A stretch of 64,000 nucleotides of DNA from Bacteroidota bacterium (GTDB taxonomy: Bacteria > Bacteroidota > Bacteroidia > Chitinophagales > Chitinophagaceae): assembly GCA_947476145.1 (NCBI GenBank), contig CANJPH010000007.1, positions 35,701 to 99,700 on the forward strand. Direction: 5' to 3'. Below the pieces are notes generated by a model. That model made no database searches. It was not told the origin of the DNA and saw only the letters and a list, made by a program, of their open reading frames with translations. Positions 1 through 7,745 of the stretch are shown here, piece by piece. The translations under genes were made by a program, and so were the position numbers. The first letter of the stretch is position 1. Every line of letters starts with the position of its first letter.

Positions 1-127
1 ATTTGATGTTTTTTTGAAAAACATCAATCGTTGCAGGTTGCGCATTTTCATGTATAATATATCCAAGTGCTGCTCCCGCAACCATGGCTATGATAATATA
101 CAAGGTAAGTTTATTAGATTTTTTCAT
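1..127 (-). CDS. Dicarboxylate/amino acid:cation symporter, N-terminal fragment
   Basis: The gene runs off the left edge, so only the first 42 codons are visible, and it was too short for the ORF track. The translation starts MKKSNKLTLYIIIAMVAGAALGY and continues with IIHENAQP. That is a short basic N-terminus followed by a hydrophobic first membrane helix with the (A/G)xxLGY-type turn common in DAACS (GltP/DctA-like) symporters. These proteins import C4-dicarboxylates or acidic amino acids with H+ or Na+ across the inner membrane. The start ATG is divergent from the APC permease at 254, and the 126-bp gap must hold both promoters. Family assignment rests on one helix only, so another polytopic transporter is possible. 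Confidence 0.5.
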   Translation of the reverse strand, partial: MKKSNKLTLYIIIAMVAGAALGYIIHENAQPATIDVFQKNIK

Positions 128-253
128 AGGCGTTAGATATGCAATATAAGACATAAGTCACAAAAAAATACCCCCAAAATGAGCGGCAAAATCATAGAAA
201 TTGAGCTGTTTTTTGAGAAAAAAGTCCTATTTTTCAACTTATAAAACAACACT

Positions 254-1936
254 ATGAGTTTATTTAGAAAAAAAGACCTTGCTGCCATGTTGGCTCAGGC
301 CGAGGATGGAGGAAAAGGCTTAAAACGCACACTTGGTGCGGGTAACTTAATTGCACTTGGCGTTGGCGCTATTATAGGAGCTGGATTATTTGTGCGTACC
401 GCTGCGGCTGCAGGACAAGCCGCAGGACCCGCAGTAACACTTTCCTTTATTGTGGCAGCCATTGGTTGCGCATTTGCAGGATTATGTTATGCAGAATTTG
501 CTGCCATGATCCCTATTTCAGGTAGTGCGTATGCATACTCTTATGTAACCATGGGCGAGACCGTTGCTTGGATTATTGGCTGGGCATTGATTATGGAATA
601 TGCTTTAGGTGCAGCCACTGTATCTATTGCTTGGAGTGAATATTTAAACAAGCTGCTGGGTGATCGAATACCGTATGAATGGTGTCACTCTCCGTTTGAA
701 AGTTTGACAGATGCTGCCGGTGTCCTACACCATGGTATTATGAACGCACCTGCATTGGTTATTTTATTATTATTAACCTTATTGTTAATTAAAGGAACGC
801 AAGAGTCTGCAATAGTGAATGCAGTGATTGTATTTGTAAAAGTAGCGATTGTTATAATATTTATTGTTATAGGATGGCAGTTTATAAACCCTGCAAATCA
901 TAGTCCATATTTAATCCCAGCAGATCACGAACCTATCTTGAATCACGGAAAAGTAATCGCCGATTACTCTGGTGTATTTAAGCATGGATGGGGAGGGGTA
1001 TTAGGAGGAGCAGCCATTGTATTTTTTGCCTTTATTGGTTTTGATGCCGTATCCACTGCAGCACAGGAGGCGAAGAATCCAAAAAGAGATATGCCAATTG
1101 GTATTCTTGGATCATTAGTAGTGTGCACCATTTTATACATATTATTTGGTCACGTTTTAACAGGCGTGGCACCATGGACCGATTTTGTAGATCCTACAAA
1201 AGGAAAAGAAGCATCGGTGGCTTATGCTATTTCAACTTACATGACAGGTTATGGTTGGTTAGCGAAAGCGGTTACCATTGCCATTCTTGCAGGTTTCTCT
1301 TCGGTGATACTGGTAATGTTAATGGGACAATCACGCGTATTTTTCTCAATGGCAAATGATGGATTATTACCAAAAGTGTTCTCCGATTTACATCCTAAAT
1401 ATCGTACTCCTTATAAATCCAACTGGATCTTGTTTGTATTTGTAGGTGCATTTGCTGCTTTTGTACCAGGTAGTGTGGCTGGAGATTTAACCTCATTTGG
1501 TACTTTATTTGCCTTTGTATTGGTGAGTGCAGGTATTTGGATATTACGTGTAAAATCACCTAATATGGAAAGACCATTTAAGACACCATTGGTGCCATTG
1601 GTTCCCATTTTAGGTGCTGTAATTTGCCTTGCCATGATATTTGCACTTGACGGGCAAACTTTGAAAGTAGCGTTTTTATGGATGGTTATAGGCTTAGATG
1701 TATATTATCTATATAGCCAATCTAGTAGCAAGATTTTTGATGGTCCAAGCTTAGCTAAAACATCTTACGTAACTCAAATGTTACCTATTGTTTTAGCAAC
1801 TATAGGCCTGATTGCTCTTGCTGTTATTACAATGGATAAAGTAACTGTCTTTATTGCTATTGCTCAATTGATTTTGCTTGTTTTTGCTATGTTTAATCAA
1901 ATGACAATGCTTAACAAGTATACAGGAAAACAATAA
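254..1936 (+). CDS. APC-superfamily amino acid permease (cationic amino acid transporter-like)
   Basis: This is a 560-aa inner-membrane permease. After about 28 cytoplasmic residues comes the APC signature in helix 1, GVGAIIGAGLFV (about residues 37-48), the unwound glycine-rich substrate site of LeuT-fold transporters. About 12 or more hydrophobic segments follow. The conserved helix 6 stretch (FFAFIGFDAVSTAAQEAKNP, about 257-276) is typical of the CAT subgroup (TC 2.A.3.3). The C-terminus adds two extra helices, giving the longer 14-helix layout of this subgroup. The substrate is expected to be an amino acid but cannot be specified. The gene is monocistronic, followed by a strong hairpin terminator. 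Confidence 0.9.
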   Translation: MSLFRKKDLAAMLAQAEDGGKGLKRTLGAGNLIALGVGAIIGAGLFVRTAAAAGQAAGPAVTLSFIVAAIGCAFAGLCYAEFAAMIPISGSAYAYSYVTMGETVAWIIGWALIMEYALGAATVSIAWSEYLNKLLGDRIPYEWCHSPFESLTDAAGVLHHGIMNAPALVILLLLTLLLIKGTQESAIVNAVIVFVKVAIVIIFIVIGWQFINPANHSPYLIPADHEPILNHGKVIADYSGVFKHGWGGVLGGAAIVFFAFIGFDAVSTAAQEAKNPKRDMPIGILGSLVVCTILYILFGHVLTGVAPWTDFVDPTKGKEASVAYAISTYMTGYGWLAKAVTIAILAGFSSVILVMLMGQSRVFFSMANDGLLPKVFSDLHPKYRTPYKSNWILFVFVGAFAAFVPGSVAGDLTSFGTLFAFVLVSAGIWILRVKSPNMERPFKTPLVPLVPILGAVICLAMIFALDGQTLKVAFLWMVIGLDVYYLYSQSSSKIFDGPSLAKTSYVTQMLPIVLATIGLIALAVITMDKVTVFIAIAQLILLVFAMFNQMTMLNKYTGKQ

Positions 1937-1957
1937 CCTCAATAAGTTCTTACTAAG

Positions 1958-1991
1958 AATGGCCAGACTGAATTGTCTGGCCATTTTTTTT
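1958..1991 (+). terminator. Rho-independent terminator of the permease gene
   Basis: A perfect 11-bp inverted repeat (AATGGCCAGAC / GTCTGGCCATT) with a 6-nt loop is followed by a run of T. It lies 21 nt after the permease stop codon and before yebC. Confidence 0.92.
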
Positions 1992-2022
1992 GCCTTATTT
2001 TTGCTAACCTTAAATAATTACT

Positions 2023-2745
2023 ATGGGACGGATTTTTGAAGTTAGAAAAGCCACAATGTTCAAACGATTTGATCGGATGGCAAAGCAATTTACCCGAATA
2101 GGTAAAGAGATTGTAATTGCAGTTAAGGCAGGTGGGCCAAACCCGGACGATAACCCTGCTTTAAGAAGATGTTATCAAAATGCGCGCAGTGCTGGTATGC
2201 CCAAGGACAGAGTAGAGGCTGCTATTAAACGTGCGATGGGTAAGGACACGAGTAACTATGAAGAAATTTTATACGAAGGATATGCACCACACGGGGTTGC
2301 ATTATTAGTGGAGACAGCTACCGATCACCATGTAAGAACTGTTGCCAATGTAAAAAGTCATTTTAATAAAGGCGGTGGTGCCATGGGAAATAGCGGAAGC
2401 GTAAGTTTTCAGTTTAAGAAAATGGGGGTATTTAAATTAAACCCAGAAGGATTGGTGATGGACGATTTAGAATTAGAATTAATTGACCATGGTTTAGATG
2501 AATTAGGGGATAGCAGTGACGATAATGGTAATCCAATTTTAGTATTAAGATGCGCTTTCACCGATTTTGGTAATTTGCAAAAAGAATTAGAGGCAAAAAA
2601 ATTAAATGTAATAAGTGCAGAGTTTGAATGGATCCCTTCTACTACTGTGCCCGTTACCGATGAGCAAGCCGAAGATATTAGTAAATTAATTGAAAGATTA
2701 GAGGAGGATGAAGATGTAAATAAAGTATTCCACAACATGGGGTAA
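2023..2745 (+). CDS. yebC: YebC/PmpR family regulatory protein
   Basis: The 240-aa protein is full length for the YebC/TACO1 family. It opens with [20 protein letters not shown], the Bacteroidota form of the family start, followed by the conserved stretches [36 protein letters not shown] and [15 protein letters not shown]. Family members were described as DNA-binding transcription regulators. More recently they were linked to translation, helping ribosomes through difficult proline-rich motifs. The protein is cytoplasmic with three domains. The start lies close behind the permease terminator, so it has its own promoter. Confidence 0.93.
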   Translation: MGRIFEVRKATMFKRFDRMAKQFTRIGKEIVIAVKAGGPNPDDNPALRRCYQNARSAGMPKDRVEAAIKRAMGKDTSNYEEILYEGYAPHGVALLVETATDHHVRTVANVKSHFNKGGGAMGNSGSVSFQFKKMGVFKLNPEGLVMDDLELELIDHGLDELGDSSDDNGNPILVLRCAFTDFGNLQKELEAKKLNVISAEFEWIPSTTVPVTDEQAEDISKLIERLEEDEDVNKVFHNMG

Positions 2746-2748
2746 GCG

Positions 2749-3015
2749 ATGCAAATTTTATCAACCATATTATTATCAGGATGTCTTTCTCCTATTATGA
2801 AAGACAGTACTAGACCCGTGTTTAATATGTATACCATATCGAAGGAGACAAAATTGCCAGCGAATTACTACACTACCAAAACGGGATTTTTTTGTAACAT
2901 GGAAAGAGCGTTGCAAAAACAAACTAAGGTAGCTGTGAAATTTAGATTAGGCTCATTGGAGCATACGCAAAAATTAGAAGGATATAATTTATCTACTCTG
3001 CCATCATCTCAGTAA
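2749..3015 (+). CDS. Possible small conserved-type protein downstream of yebC
   Basis: This 88-aa ORF starts 3 nt after the yebC stop. Its 3' end overlaps the convergent E1 gene by 23 nt. The C-terminal 70 residues look protein-like: KLPANYYTTKTGFFCNMERA, then a basic segment (VAVKFRLGSLE). From memory this resembles small uncharacterised Bacteroidota proteins with a 'LPANYYTTKTGFFC' core, which I cannot verify here. The first 18 residues may not be translated; the in-frame ATG before KDSTRP or the one before YTISKE could be the true start. No function is proposed. It could still be a chance ORF. Confidence 0.45.
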   Translation: MQILSTILLSGCLSPIMKDSTRPVFNMYTISKETKLPANYYTTKTGFFCNMERALQKQTKVAVKFRLGSLEHTQKLEGYNLSTLPSSQ

Positions 3016-5371
3016 TCACTTGTATAATTTCTTCGGTATTGGGCTTTGAGAAATAATCACCATCACTTGCATAAGCAGGGCGATGCGCTTTTGAAGCAAT
3101 GGTTCTTGCGGCAACATCCAACCACTTATAGCCTCCCTGCTTTTCAATAACCTGTTGGTACATATAAGCAGACCCGCCTCCTGGTACATCCTCGTCAATG
3201 AATACAATGCGATTGGTCTTTTTTAAAGAAGCCACAATTTGGTGGTTAATATCAAATGGCAATAAGGTTTGTACGTCGATAATTTCACATTCAATCCCTA
3301 AAGCGCTTAACCTTTCGGCAGCATCTTGAATAATTCTTAAAGTAGAGCCATAGGAAACGACCGTAATATCTGCACCTTCTTTTAAAATTTCTGGTTTACC
3401 TAATGCAACCGTGAACTCCATCATATTATTAGGCATGGTTTCTTTTAAACGATAACCATTTAAACATTCAATTAATAAAGCAGGGTCATTGCCTTTTAAT
3501 AAAGTGTTATACATACCCACGGCTTGCACCATATTTCTAGGCACACAAACATGCATGCCTCTTAATGAATTAACAATCATGCCCATCGGAGATCCGCTAT
3601 GAAAAATTCCTTCTAATCGATGTCCTCTGGTACGAATAATAACGGGACTACTTTGTTGTCCATTGCTTCTATAATGAAGTGTTGCCACGTCATCACTTAA
3701 GGTTTGAAGCCCGTATAATAAATAGTCCAAATACTGTATTTCTGCAATGGGTCTGAGTCCTCTAAGCGCCATGCCGTGCGCTTGTCCCATAATAGATTGC
3801 TCGCGTATACCGGTGTCAAATATTCGATCTGCCCCATACTTTGCTTGCAAGCCTGCAAATCCTTGATTCACATCTCCAATATTACCTAAGTCTTCGCCAA
3901 ATGCATATACAAATGGATTGGATTCAAAAAGCTGATCAAAATATTGATTCAATACTTCGAAGCCATTCACTATTTTGGAATTAGCATCATATATCGGATC
4001 CACTACCGAAACATTTAATGTACTCTTAGCCGTTTGATTGTATAAATGTCTGCCATAATATCCTTCTTCTTCCTTTAAATAGTTAGCCAAGCATTGCTTG
4101 ATAGCAGGCGCATTGGGATGCATTGGCATTTGCTCTAGCAATGTGTGAAAAGTTCTAAAAATATTTCTCTTTAATGGCTCTTTATTGTTTATCAACTCCT
4201 GCGCCAGCTCATTCACTTTTTGCAAATCCGCACCTTGAACACCTACTTGAGCTAAAGCATATACTTCATTTATTTTTGCCTTAATGGGGTTGACATATTT
4301 ATCCCATGCAGCTTGCTTGTCCTCGCGCACTTTATTTTTTACATCCGTTTCTAAAGCTTGTAATTCCGCTTCCGTTGTTAAATCATTTAACAACAACCAC
4401 TCTCTCATTTTTTTATTACAATCCCATGCTCTCTCCCAATCCAATCGCTCCGTAGATTTATATCTTTCATGACTACCACTGGTAGAGTGTCCTTGGGGTT
4501 GCGTTAATTCTTGTACATGAAACAATACAGGTACATGTGTTGCGCGTGTAAACGCAATGCCTTCCTCGAAAGTTTCACAAAGCGCGGCATAATCCCAGCC
4601 TTTTACTTTAAATATTTTTATGCCATTGGTATCTTCCTTTTTTTCAAAACCGGCCAATGCTTCCGAAATAGATCCCTTGGTAGTTTGCAAACTGGTTGGA
4701 ACAGAAATTCCATAACCGTCGTCATATACGATCATTGCTAATGGCACTTGCAATACACCTGCTGCATTAACCGCTTCCCAAAATTGACCTTCGGAAGTAC
4801 TTGCATCACCAATGGTACAAAAGCAAACTTCGTTTCCATGATCACTTAAATGCTTAAACGTTTCTTTATTTTTTGAACTTCTAAAACAATTAGAAGCAAA
4901 AGCAATTCCTAATCCACGCATCATTTGGCCTGCTGTAGGTGCAATGTCCGCAGAAATATTATAACTGTTGAGTAAATTGTTCCACTCTCCTTTTTCATTT
5001 ACAAATGGCGTAGCAAAATGCGCATTCATATTTTTGCCACCACTGTATGGATCGTTGTGAACGTCGGCATACAATTGTGAAAAATAATCTTCGGTATTGG
5101 AAATACCCAAAGCAAACATAAAAGTTTGATCTCGATAATATCCACTTCTAAAATCTCCTTTCTGAAAAAATTTAGCAAGCGCTAATTGTGGAATTTCCTT
5201 CCCATCCCCAAAAATGCCAAACTTAGCTTTTCCGGTGAGCACTTCTCTCCTACCCAATAAGCTAACTTCCCTACTTGTTAATGCAATCCGATAGTCCGCA
5301 ATAACGGAACGTTGAAACGCTTCAAAGGACAGCGCTTCTTGGCTAGCAGTAGGGTTAATATTGGATTCCAT
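2993..5371 (-). CDS. Branched-chain 2-oxoacid dehydrogenase-type E1, alpha/beta fusion
   Basis: This is the thiamine-diphosphate E1 component of a 2-oxoacid dehydrogenase complex with alpha and beta subunits fused in one chain. The ORF is 801 aa; I prefer the Met at residue 10 (MESNINPT), giving 792 aa. The alpha half has the ThDP/Mg motif GDASTSEGQFWEAVNAAG followed by DDGYG (about residues 195-235). The beta half begins near FGEDLGNIGDVNQGF and contains FDTGIREQSIMGQAHG, and EIQYLDYL, as in E1-beta subunits. Fused E1 of this kind is common in Bacteroidota and probably decarboxylates branched-chain 2-oxoacids for acyl-CoA and branched fatty-acid synthesis. E2 and E3 partners are not in the window. 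Confidence 0.88.
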   Translation of the reverse strand: MESNINPTASQEALSFEAFQRSVIADYRIALTSREVSLLGRREVLTGKAKFGIFGDGKEIPQLALAKFFQKGDFRSGYYRDQTFMFALGISNTEDYFSQLYADVHNDPYSGGKNMNAHFATPFVNEKGEWNNLLNSYNISADIAPTAGQMMRGLGIAFASNCFRSSKNKETFKHLSDHGNEVCFCTIGDASTSEGQFWEAVNAAGVLQVPLAMIVYDDGYGISVPTSLQTTKGSISEALAGFEKKEDTNGIKIFKVKGWDYAALCETFEEGIAFTRATHVPVLFHVQELTQPQGHSTSGSHERYKSTERLDWERAWDCNKKMREWLLLNDLTTEAELQALETDVKNKVREDKQAAWDKYVNPIKAKINEVYALAQVGVQGADLQKVNELAQELINNKEPLKRNIFRTFHTLLEQMPMHPNAPAIKQCLANYLKEEEGYYGRHLYNQTAKSTLNVSVVDPIYDANSKIVNGFEVLNQYFDQLFESNPFVYAFGEDLGNIGDVNQGFAGLQAKYGADRIFDTGIREQSIMGQAHGMALRGLRPIAEIQYLDYLLYGLQTLSDDVATLHYRSNGQQSSPVIIRTRGHRLEGIFHSGSPMGMIVNSLRGMHVCVPRNMVQAVGMYNTLLKGNDPALLIECLNGYRLKETMPNNMMEFTVALGKPEILKEGADITVVSYGSTLRIIQDAAERLSALGIECEIIDVQTLLPFDINHQIVASLKKTNRIVFIDEDVPGGGSAYMYQQVIEKQGGYKWLDVAARTIASKAHRPAYASDGDYFSKPNTEEIIQVITEMMAE

Positions 5372-5527
5372 TTTACAAAAGTAGGGGTCAAGATGCAATA
5401 AAAATCAATTCCTAGATAAAAACCCCGAATTCATATTTTTTTAATATTTTAGCCTAAGAAATGCGCATTTTATGTGCATAAAAAGGCAAAATTATCTTTT
5501 CAACACAGTTCAATTAAATGCATATTT

Positions 5528-5890
5528 ATGAAGATTAAATGTTTAATACTAGGGCTCTTTTTTGTAGTAGGTGGATTTGCGCAAAGCACCATTAAATTTG
5601 ATGCTGCCAGCTATAACTATGGTAAGATTAAAAAGGGGGTACACAAATCCGTCAACTTCAATTATACCAACTTGGGTAACAAGCCAGCGGTGATAGAATT
5701 TGCCAATGCCGAATGTGGATGTACCCAACCCGTATACAATCAAAACCCTGTTTTAAAAGGACAAAAAGGAACCATTACCGTTACTTATACGGCACCTAAT
5801 GTGGGTGTGTTTAAAAAACGTGTTACCGTAAAATATGCAGGTGAGAAAGAGGCCACCGAACTCATCATAGAAGGCGAAGTAATTAATTAA
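5528..5890 (+). CDS. Secreted DUF1573 protein
   Basis: The ORF track starts at 5474, but the Met at 5528 begins a proper Sec signal peptide (MKIKCLILGLFFVVGGFAQ), so the precursor is about 120 aa. The mature part is one Ig/ASPM-SPD-2-Hydin-like beta domain of the DUF1573 type. Signs are FDAASYNYGKIKKG at the start, FNYTNLGNKPAVIEFANAEC with a GCT motif in the middle, and VTYTAPNVGVFKKRVTVK near the end. Such proteins are exported and their role is not established. The gene is convergent with the SusD gene and has its own promoter region of about 155 bp. Confidence 0.85.
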   Translation: MKIKCLILGLFFVVGGFAQSTIKFDAASYNYGKIKKGVHKSVNFNYTNLGNKPAVIEFANAECGCTQPVYNQNPVLKGQKGTITVTYTAPNVGVFKKRVTVKYAGEKEATELIIEGEVIN

Positions 5891-6077
5891 ATATTCAAGC
5901 AAGGTCTTAATCAGTGGACCATTACTTGTGTACGTTTCCGTTTACCGTATATCCTTTTTTCGTCTCCGTTCATAATTATTTAACACAGATAACAGCACTA
6001 ACTCGAGCTACTGCAATAGTTTTGCATTGCAATAGTGAGGGTTTGATTTTAACTCTATATAGCAAGCAATCGTAAAC
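5891..6077. other. Intergenic stretch with small inverted repeats, no gene found
   Basis: No credible ORF and no tRNA T-arm was found. Small dyads are visible (GGTC...GACC near 5903; TGCAA...TTGCA near 6012-6030), and the stretch ends in a plus-strand terminator hairpin. It is either a long 3' UTR of the DUF1573 gene or a small RNA ending at that terminator; the sequence alone does not decide. Confidence 0.35.
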
Positions 6078-6106
6078 GCCCGTTGTTTCTACAATGGGCT
6101 TTTTTT
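6078..6106 (+). terminator. Rho-independent terminator, plus strand
   Basis: The stem GCCCGTTG / CAATGGGC (one G-T pair, 6-nt loop) is followed by seven T. It lies 188 nt past the DUF1573 stop codon, unusually far for that gene. Confidence 0.8.
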
Positions 6107-6134
6107 GCGCCCTATAATAAGCTAAAATGAAAGG

Positions 6135-6167
6135 CAAAAAAAGGCCCCCCGATAAATCGGAGGGCCT
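6135..6167 (-). terminator. Rho-independent terminator of the first SusCD operon
   Basis: Read on the minus strand, GGCCCTCCGAT pairs with ATCGGGGGGCC (one mismatch/wobble) and is followed by TTTTTTT. It sits 27 nt after the SusD stop and closes the susC-susD operon. Confidence 0.9.
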
Positions 6168-6193
6168 GTATAAATTATTAAATGATAATTTAA

Positions 6194-7720
6194 TTAGTCA
6201 ACATCCCAGAAAATTTTCGTTGATAAAGGATCAATTGTTCCTTGAGCCTTTACATTTGCACCATTAGAACCATCTTCAGTTCCAGGGTAGTATAAACGTA
6301 ATGGTCTTCTTGCATCCGTAACGTAGTTTCTAGACTGTGGAGTGGCTGGGTAATTGCTTTTACGATACTCAGACCAAGCTTCTAAACCATTAAAGTTTGC
6401 AAAAGACAACCATTTTTGGTAAGCAATTGCTTGTAACTTATTAGTAGAAGCAGCAAAGTCAACATCCTGAACACCGCTAGCTAATAATCTTGTAGCATCC
6501 GATGCAGAAGCACCTAAAATTCTATAAGACTCTTTAACACCCGCCTCAAAATAAGACTGAGCAGTTCCAGTAAAGTTGATTGCAGATCCGTAACGTTGCT
6601 TAGCTTCCGCTAAGTGAAGTTGCGCTTCAGCAGCTGTCATTAAAATGTAAGACTTGTTAAAAGTACCGCGTACCAATACAGATGGGCCAGGAGCACATGT
6701 AGCAGCAGGTAAATAACCAGCACTCGCTCCGAAAGGAACACCCGCATAGTTAGCAGCTACTTCATCCTTAGTACTTACACCAGGGTTAGCACTGTTCTCG
6801 TTTCCAGCAGCATAAAATATACGCTTTAAACGCACCGTGTCACCAGTTGACTTCAATGTATTAATTAAGAATTCAGTACCTCTAGGCCAGTTGTTATTTG
6901 CTCTTCTAGCATTGGTCTCACTATACCCATAACTATCATAGAAAGGATTAATTTGACCAGCCGAAGCAACATAACCAGGGTTAACACCTGCATCAGCACC
7001 AGATAAAACACCTGTACCTTCTGCAGCAATTTTGTTTACCTCGGCAGTGATGTATGAATCTCTTCCGCTTATTTTAGCTTGACGCATTAAAATACGCAAT
7101 TTCAAAGAGTTTGCAAATTTGATCCAGTTTGTTGTGTTTCCTTTAAACATGATATCAGAACCAGCATAAGCACTTGCAAATGCATTTGCTTTTAAGTCCA
7201 CGATGGCACCGTCTAATAAGGTAATTAAACCTTCATAAACAGTTTTTTGATCGTCAAACTTTGGCGCTAATTTACCCACTCCCTTCAATGCTTCAGAGAA
7301 AGGAATGTTACCGTAAAGGTCAACCAACTTTTGGTAACCCAATGCTTGCATTACTTTAGCTGGACCTTTTAAGTAAGGTTGACCAGCAGCATCTGCAGTA
7401 TTGATTACATATTGATAATCGTATAGGTTATCATACGTGTTATCCCAATAGTTAAAGTCTCCATTGGTAAAGCTATAAGAGAACAAAGTCGTACTAATGA
7501 TATAACCATTAGACTGTGTCCATTGACCACCCCAGAACATACCTGTCTCATTAGGAGCAAGCATGTTGGTAGCGGATGTGTTCATTGCATTGGCAAGAAC
7601 GAACGCAGGCGTTGCGGTTGGAAGTGAATTCGGGTTGGTATTGACATTTAAAAAGTCTTTTTTACAACCTGTCCCCACAAGAACCAAAAACGCGGCGATA
7701 TATAATTTATTTAGTTTCAT
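6194..7720 (-). CDS. SusD/RagB family outer-membrane lipoprotein (SusD-like 2 type)
   Basis: This surface lipoprotein caps a SusC channel and binds the ligand. The ORF begins at 7756, but the Met at 7720 (MKLNKLYIAAFLVL) starts a lipoprotein signal ending in the lipobox VGTGC followed by KKDF, so I choose it. This leaves a 25-nt gap to susC instead of an overlap. The precursor is 508 aa. It has the LNVNTNPNS opening, the region FWGGQWTQSNGYI, and TPR-like helical segments such as KVMQALGYQKLVDLYGNIPF seen in SusD-like family 2. The gene is co-transcribed with the SusC upstream. No CAZyme lies nearby, so the ligand could be a peptide or another oligomer rather than a glycan. Confidence 0.9.
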   Translation of the reverse strand: MKLNKLYIAAFLVLVGTGCKKDFLNVNTNPNSLPTATPAFVLANAMNTSATNMLAPNETGMFWGGQWTQSNGYIISTTLFSYSFTNGDFNYWDNTYDNLYDYQYVINTADAAGQPYLKGPAKVMQALGYQKLVDLYGNIPFSEALKGVGKLAPKFDDQKTVYEGLITLLDGAIVDLKANAFASAYAGSDIMFKGNTTNWIKFANSLKLRILMRQAKISGRDSYITAEVNKIAAEGTGVLSGADAGVNPGYVASAGQINPFYDSYGYSETNARRANNNWPRGTEFLINTLKSTGDTVRLKRIFYAAGNENSANPGVSTKDEVAANYAGVPFGASAGYLPAATCAPGPSVLVRGTFNKSYILMTAAEAQLHLAEAKQRYGSAINFTGTAQSYFEAGVKESYRILGASASDATRLLASGVQDVDFAASTNKLQAIAYQKWLSFANFNGLEAWSEYRKSNYPATPQSRNYVTDARRPLRLYYPGTEDGSNGANVKAQGTIDPLSTKIFWDVD

Positions 7721-7745
7721 ATCTATTGTTTTAGTTAGTGGTTTA

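Noticed and set aside
2409-2837. 142-aa minus-strand ORF opposite yebC
   Set aside because: It lies wholly antisense to the strongly supported YebC frame, has no domain and low-complexity Ser/Asn content.
5891-6077. tRNA or 6S RNA in the gap after DUF1573
   Set aside because: No T-arm consensus (GGTTCGANTCC) and no long near-complementary hairpin with a central bubble could be drawn.
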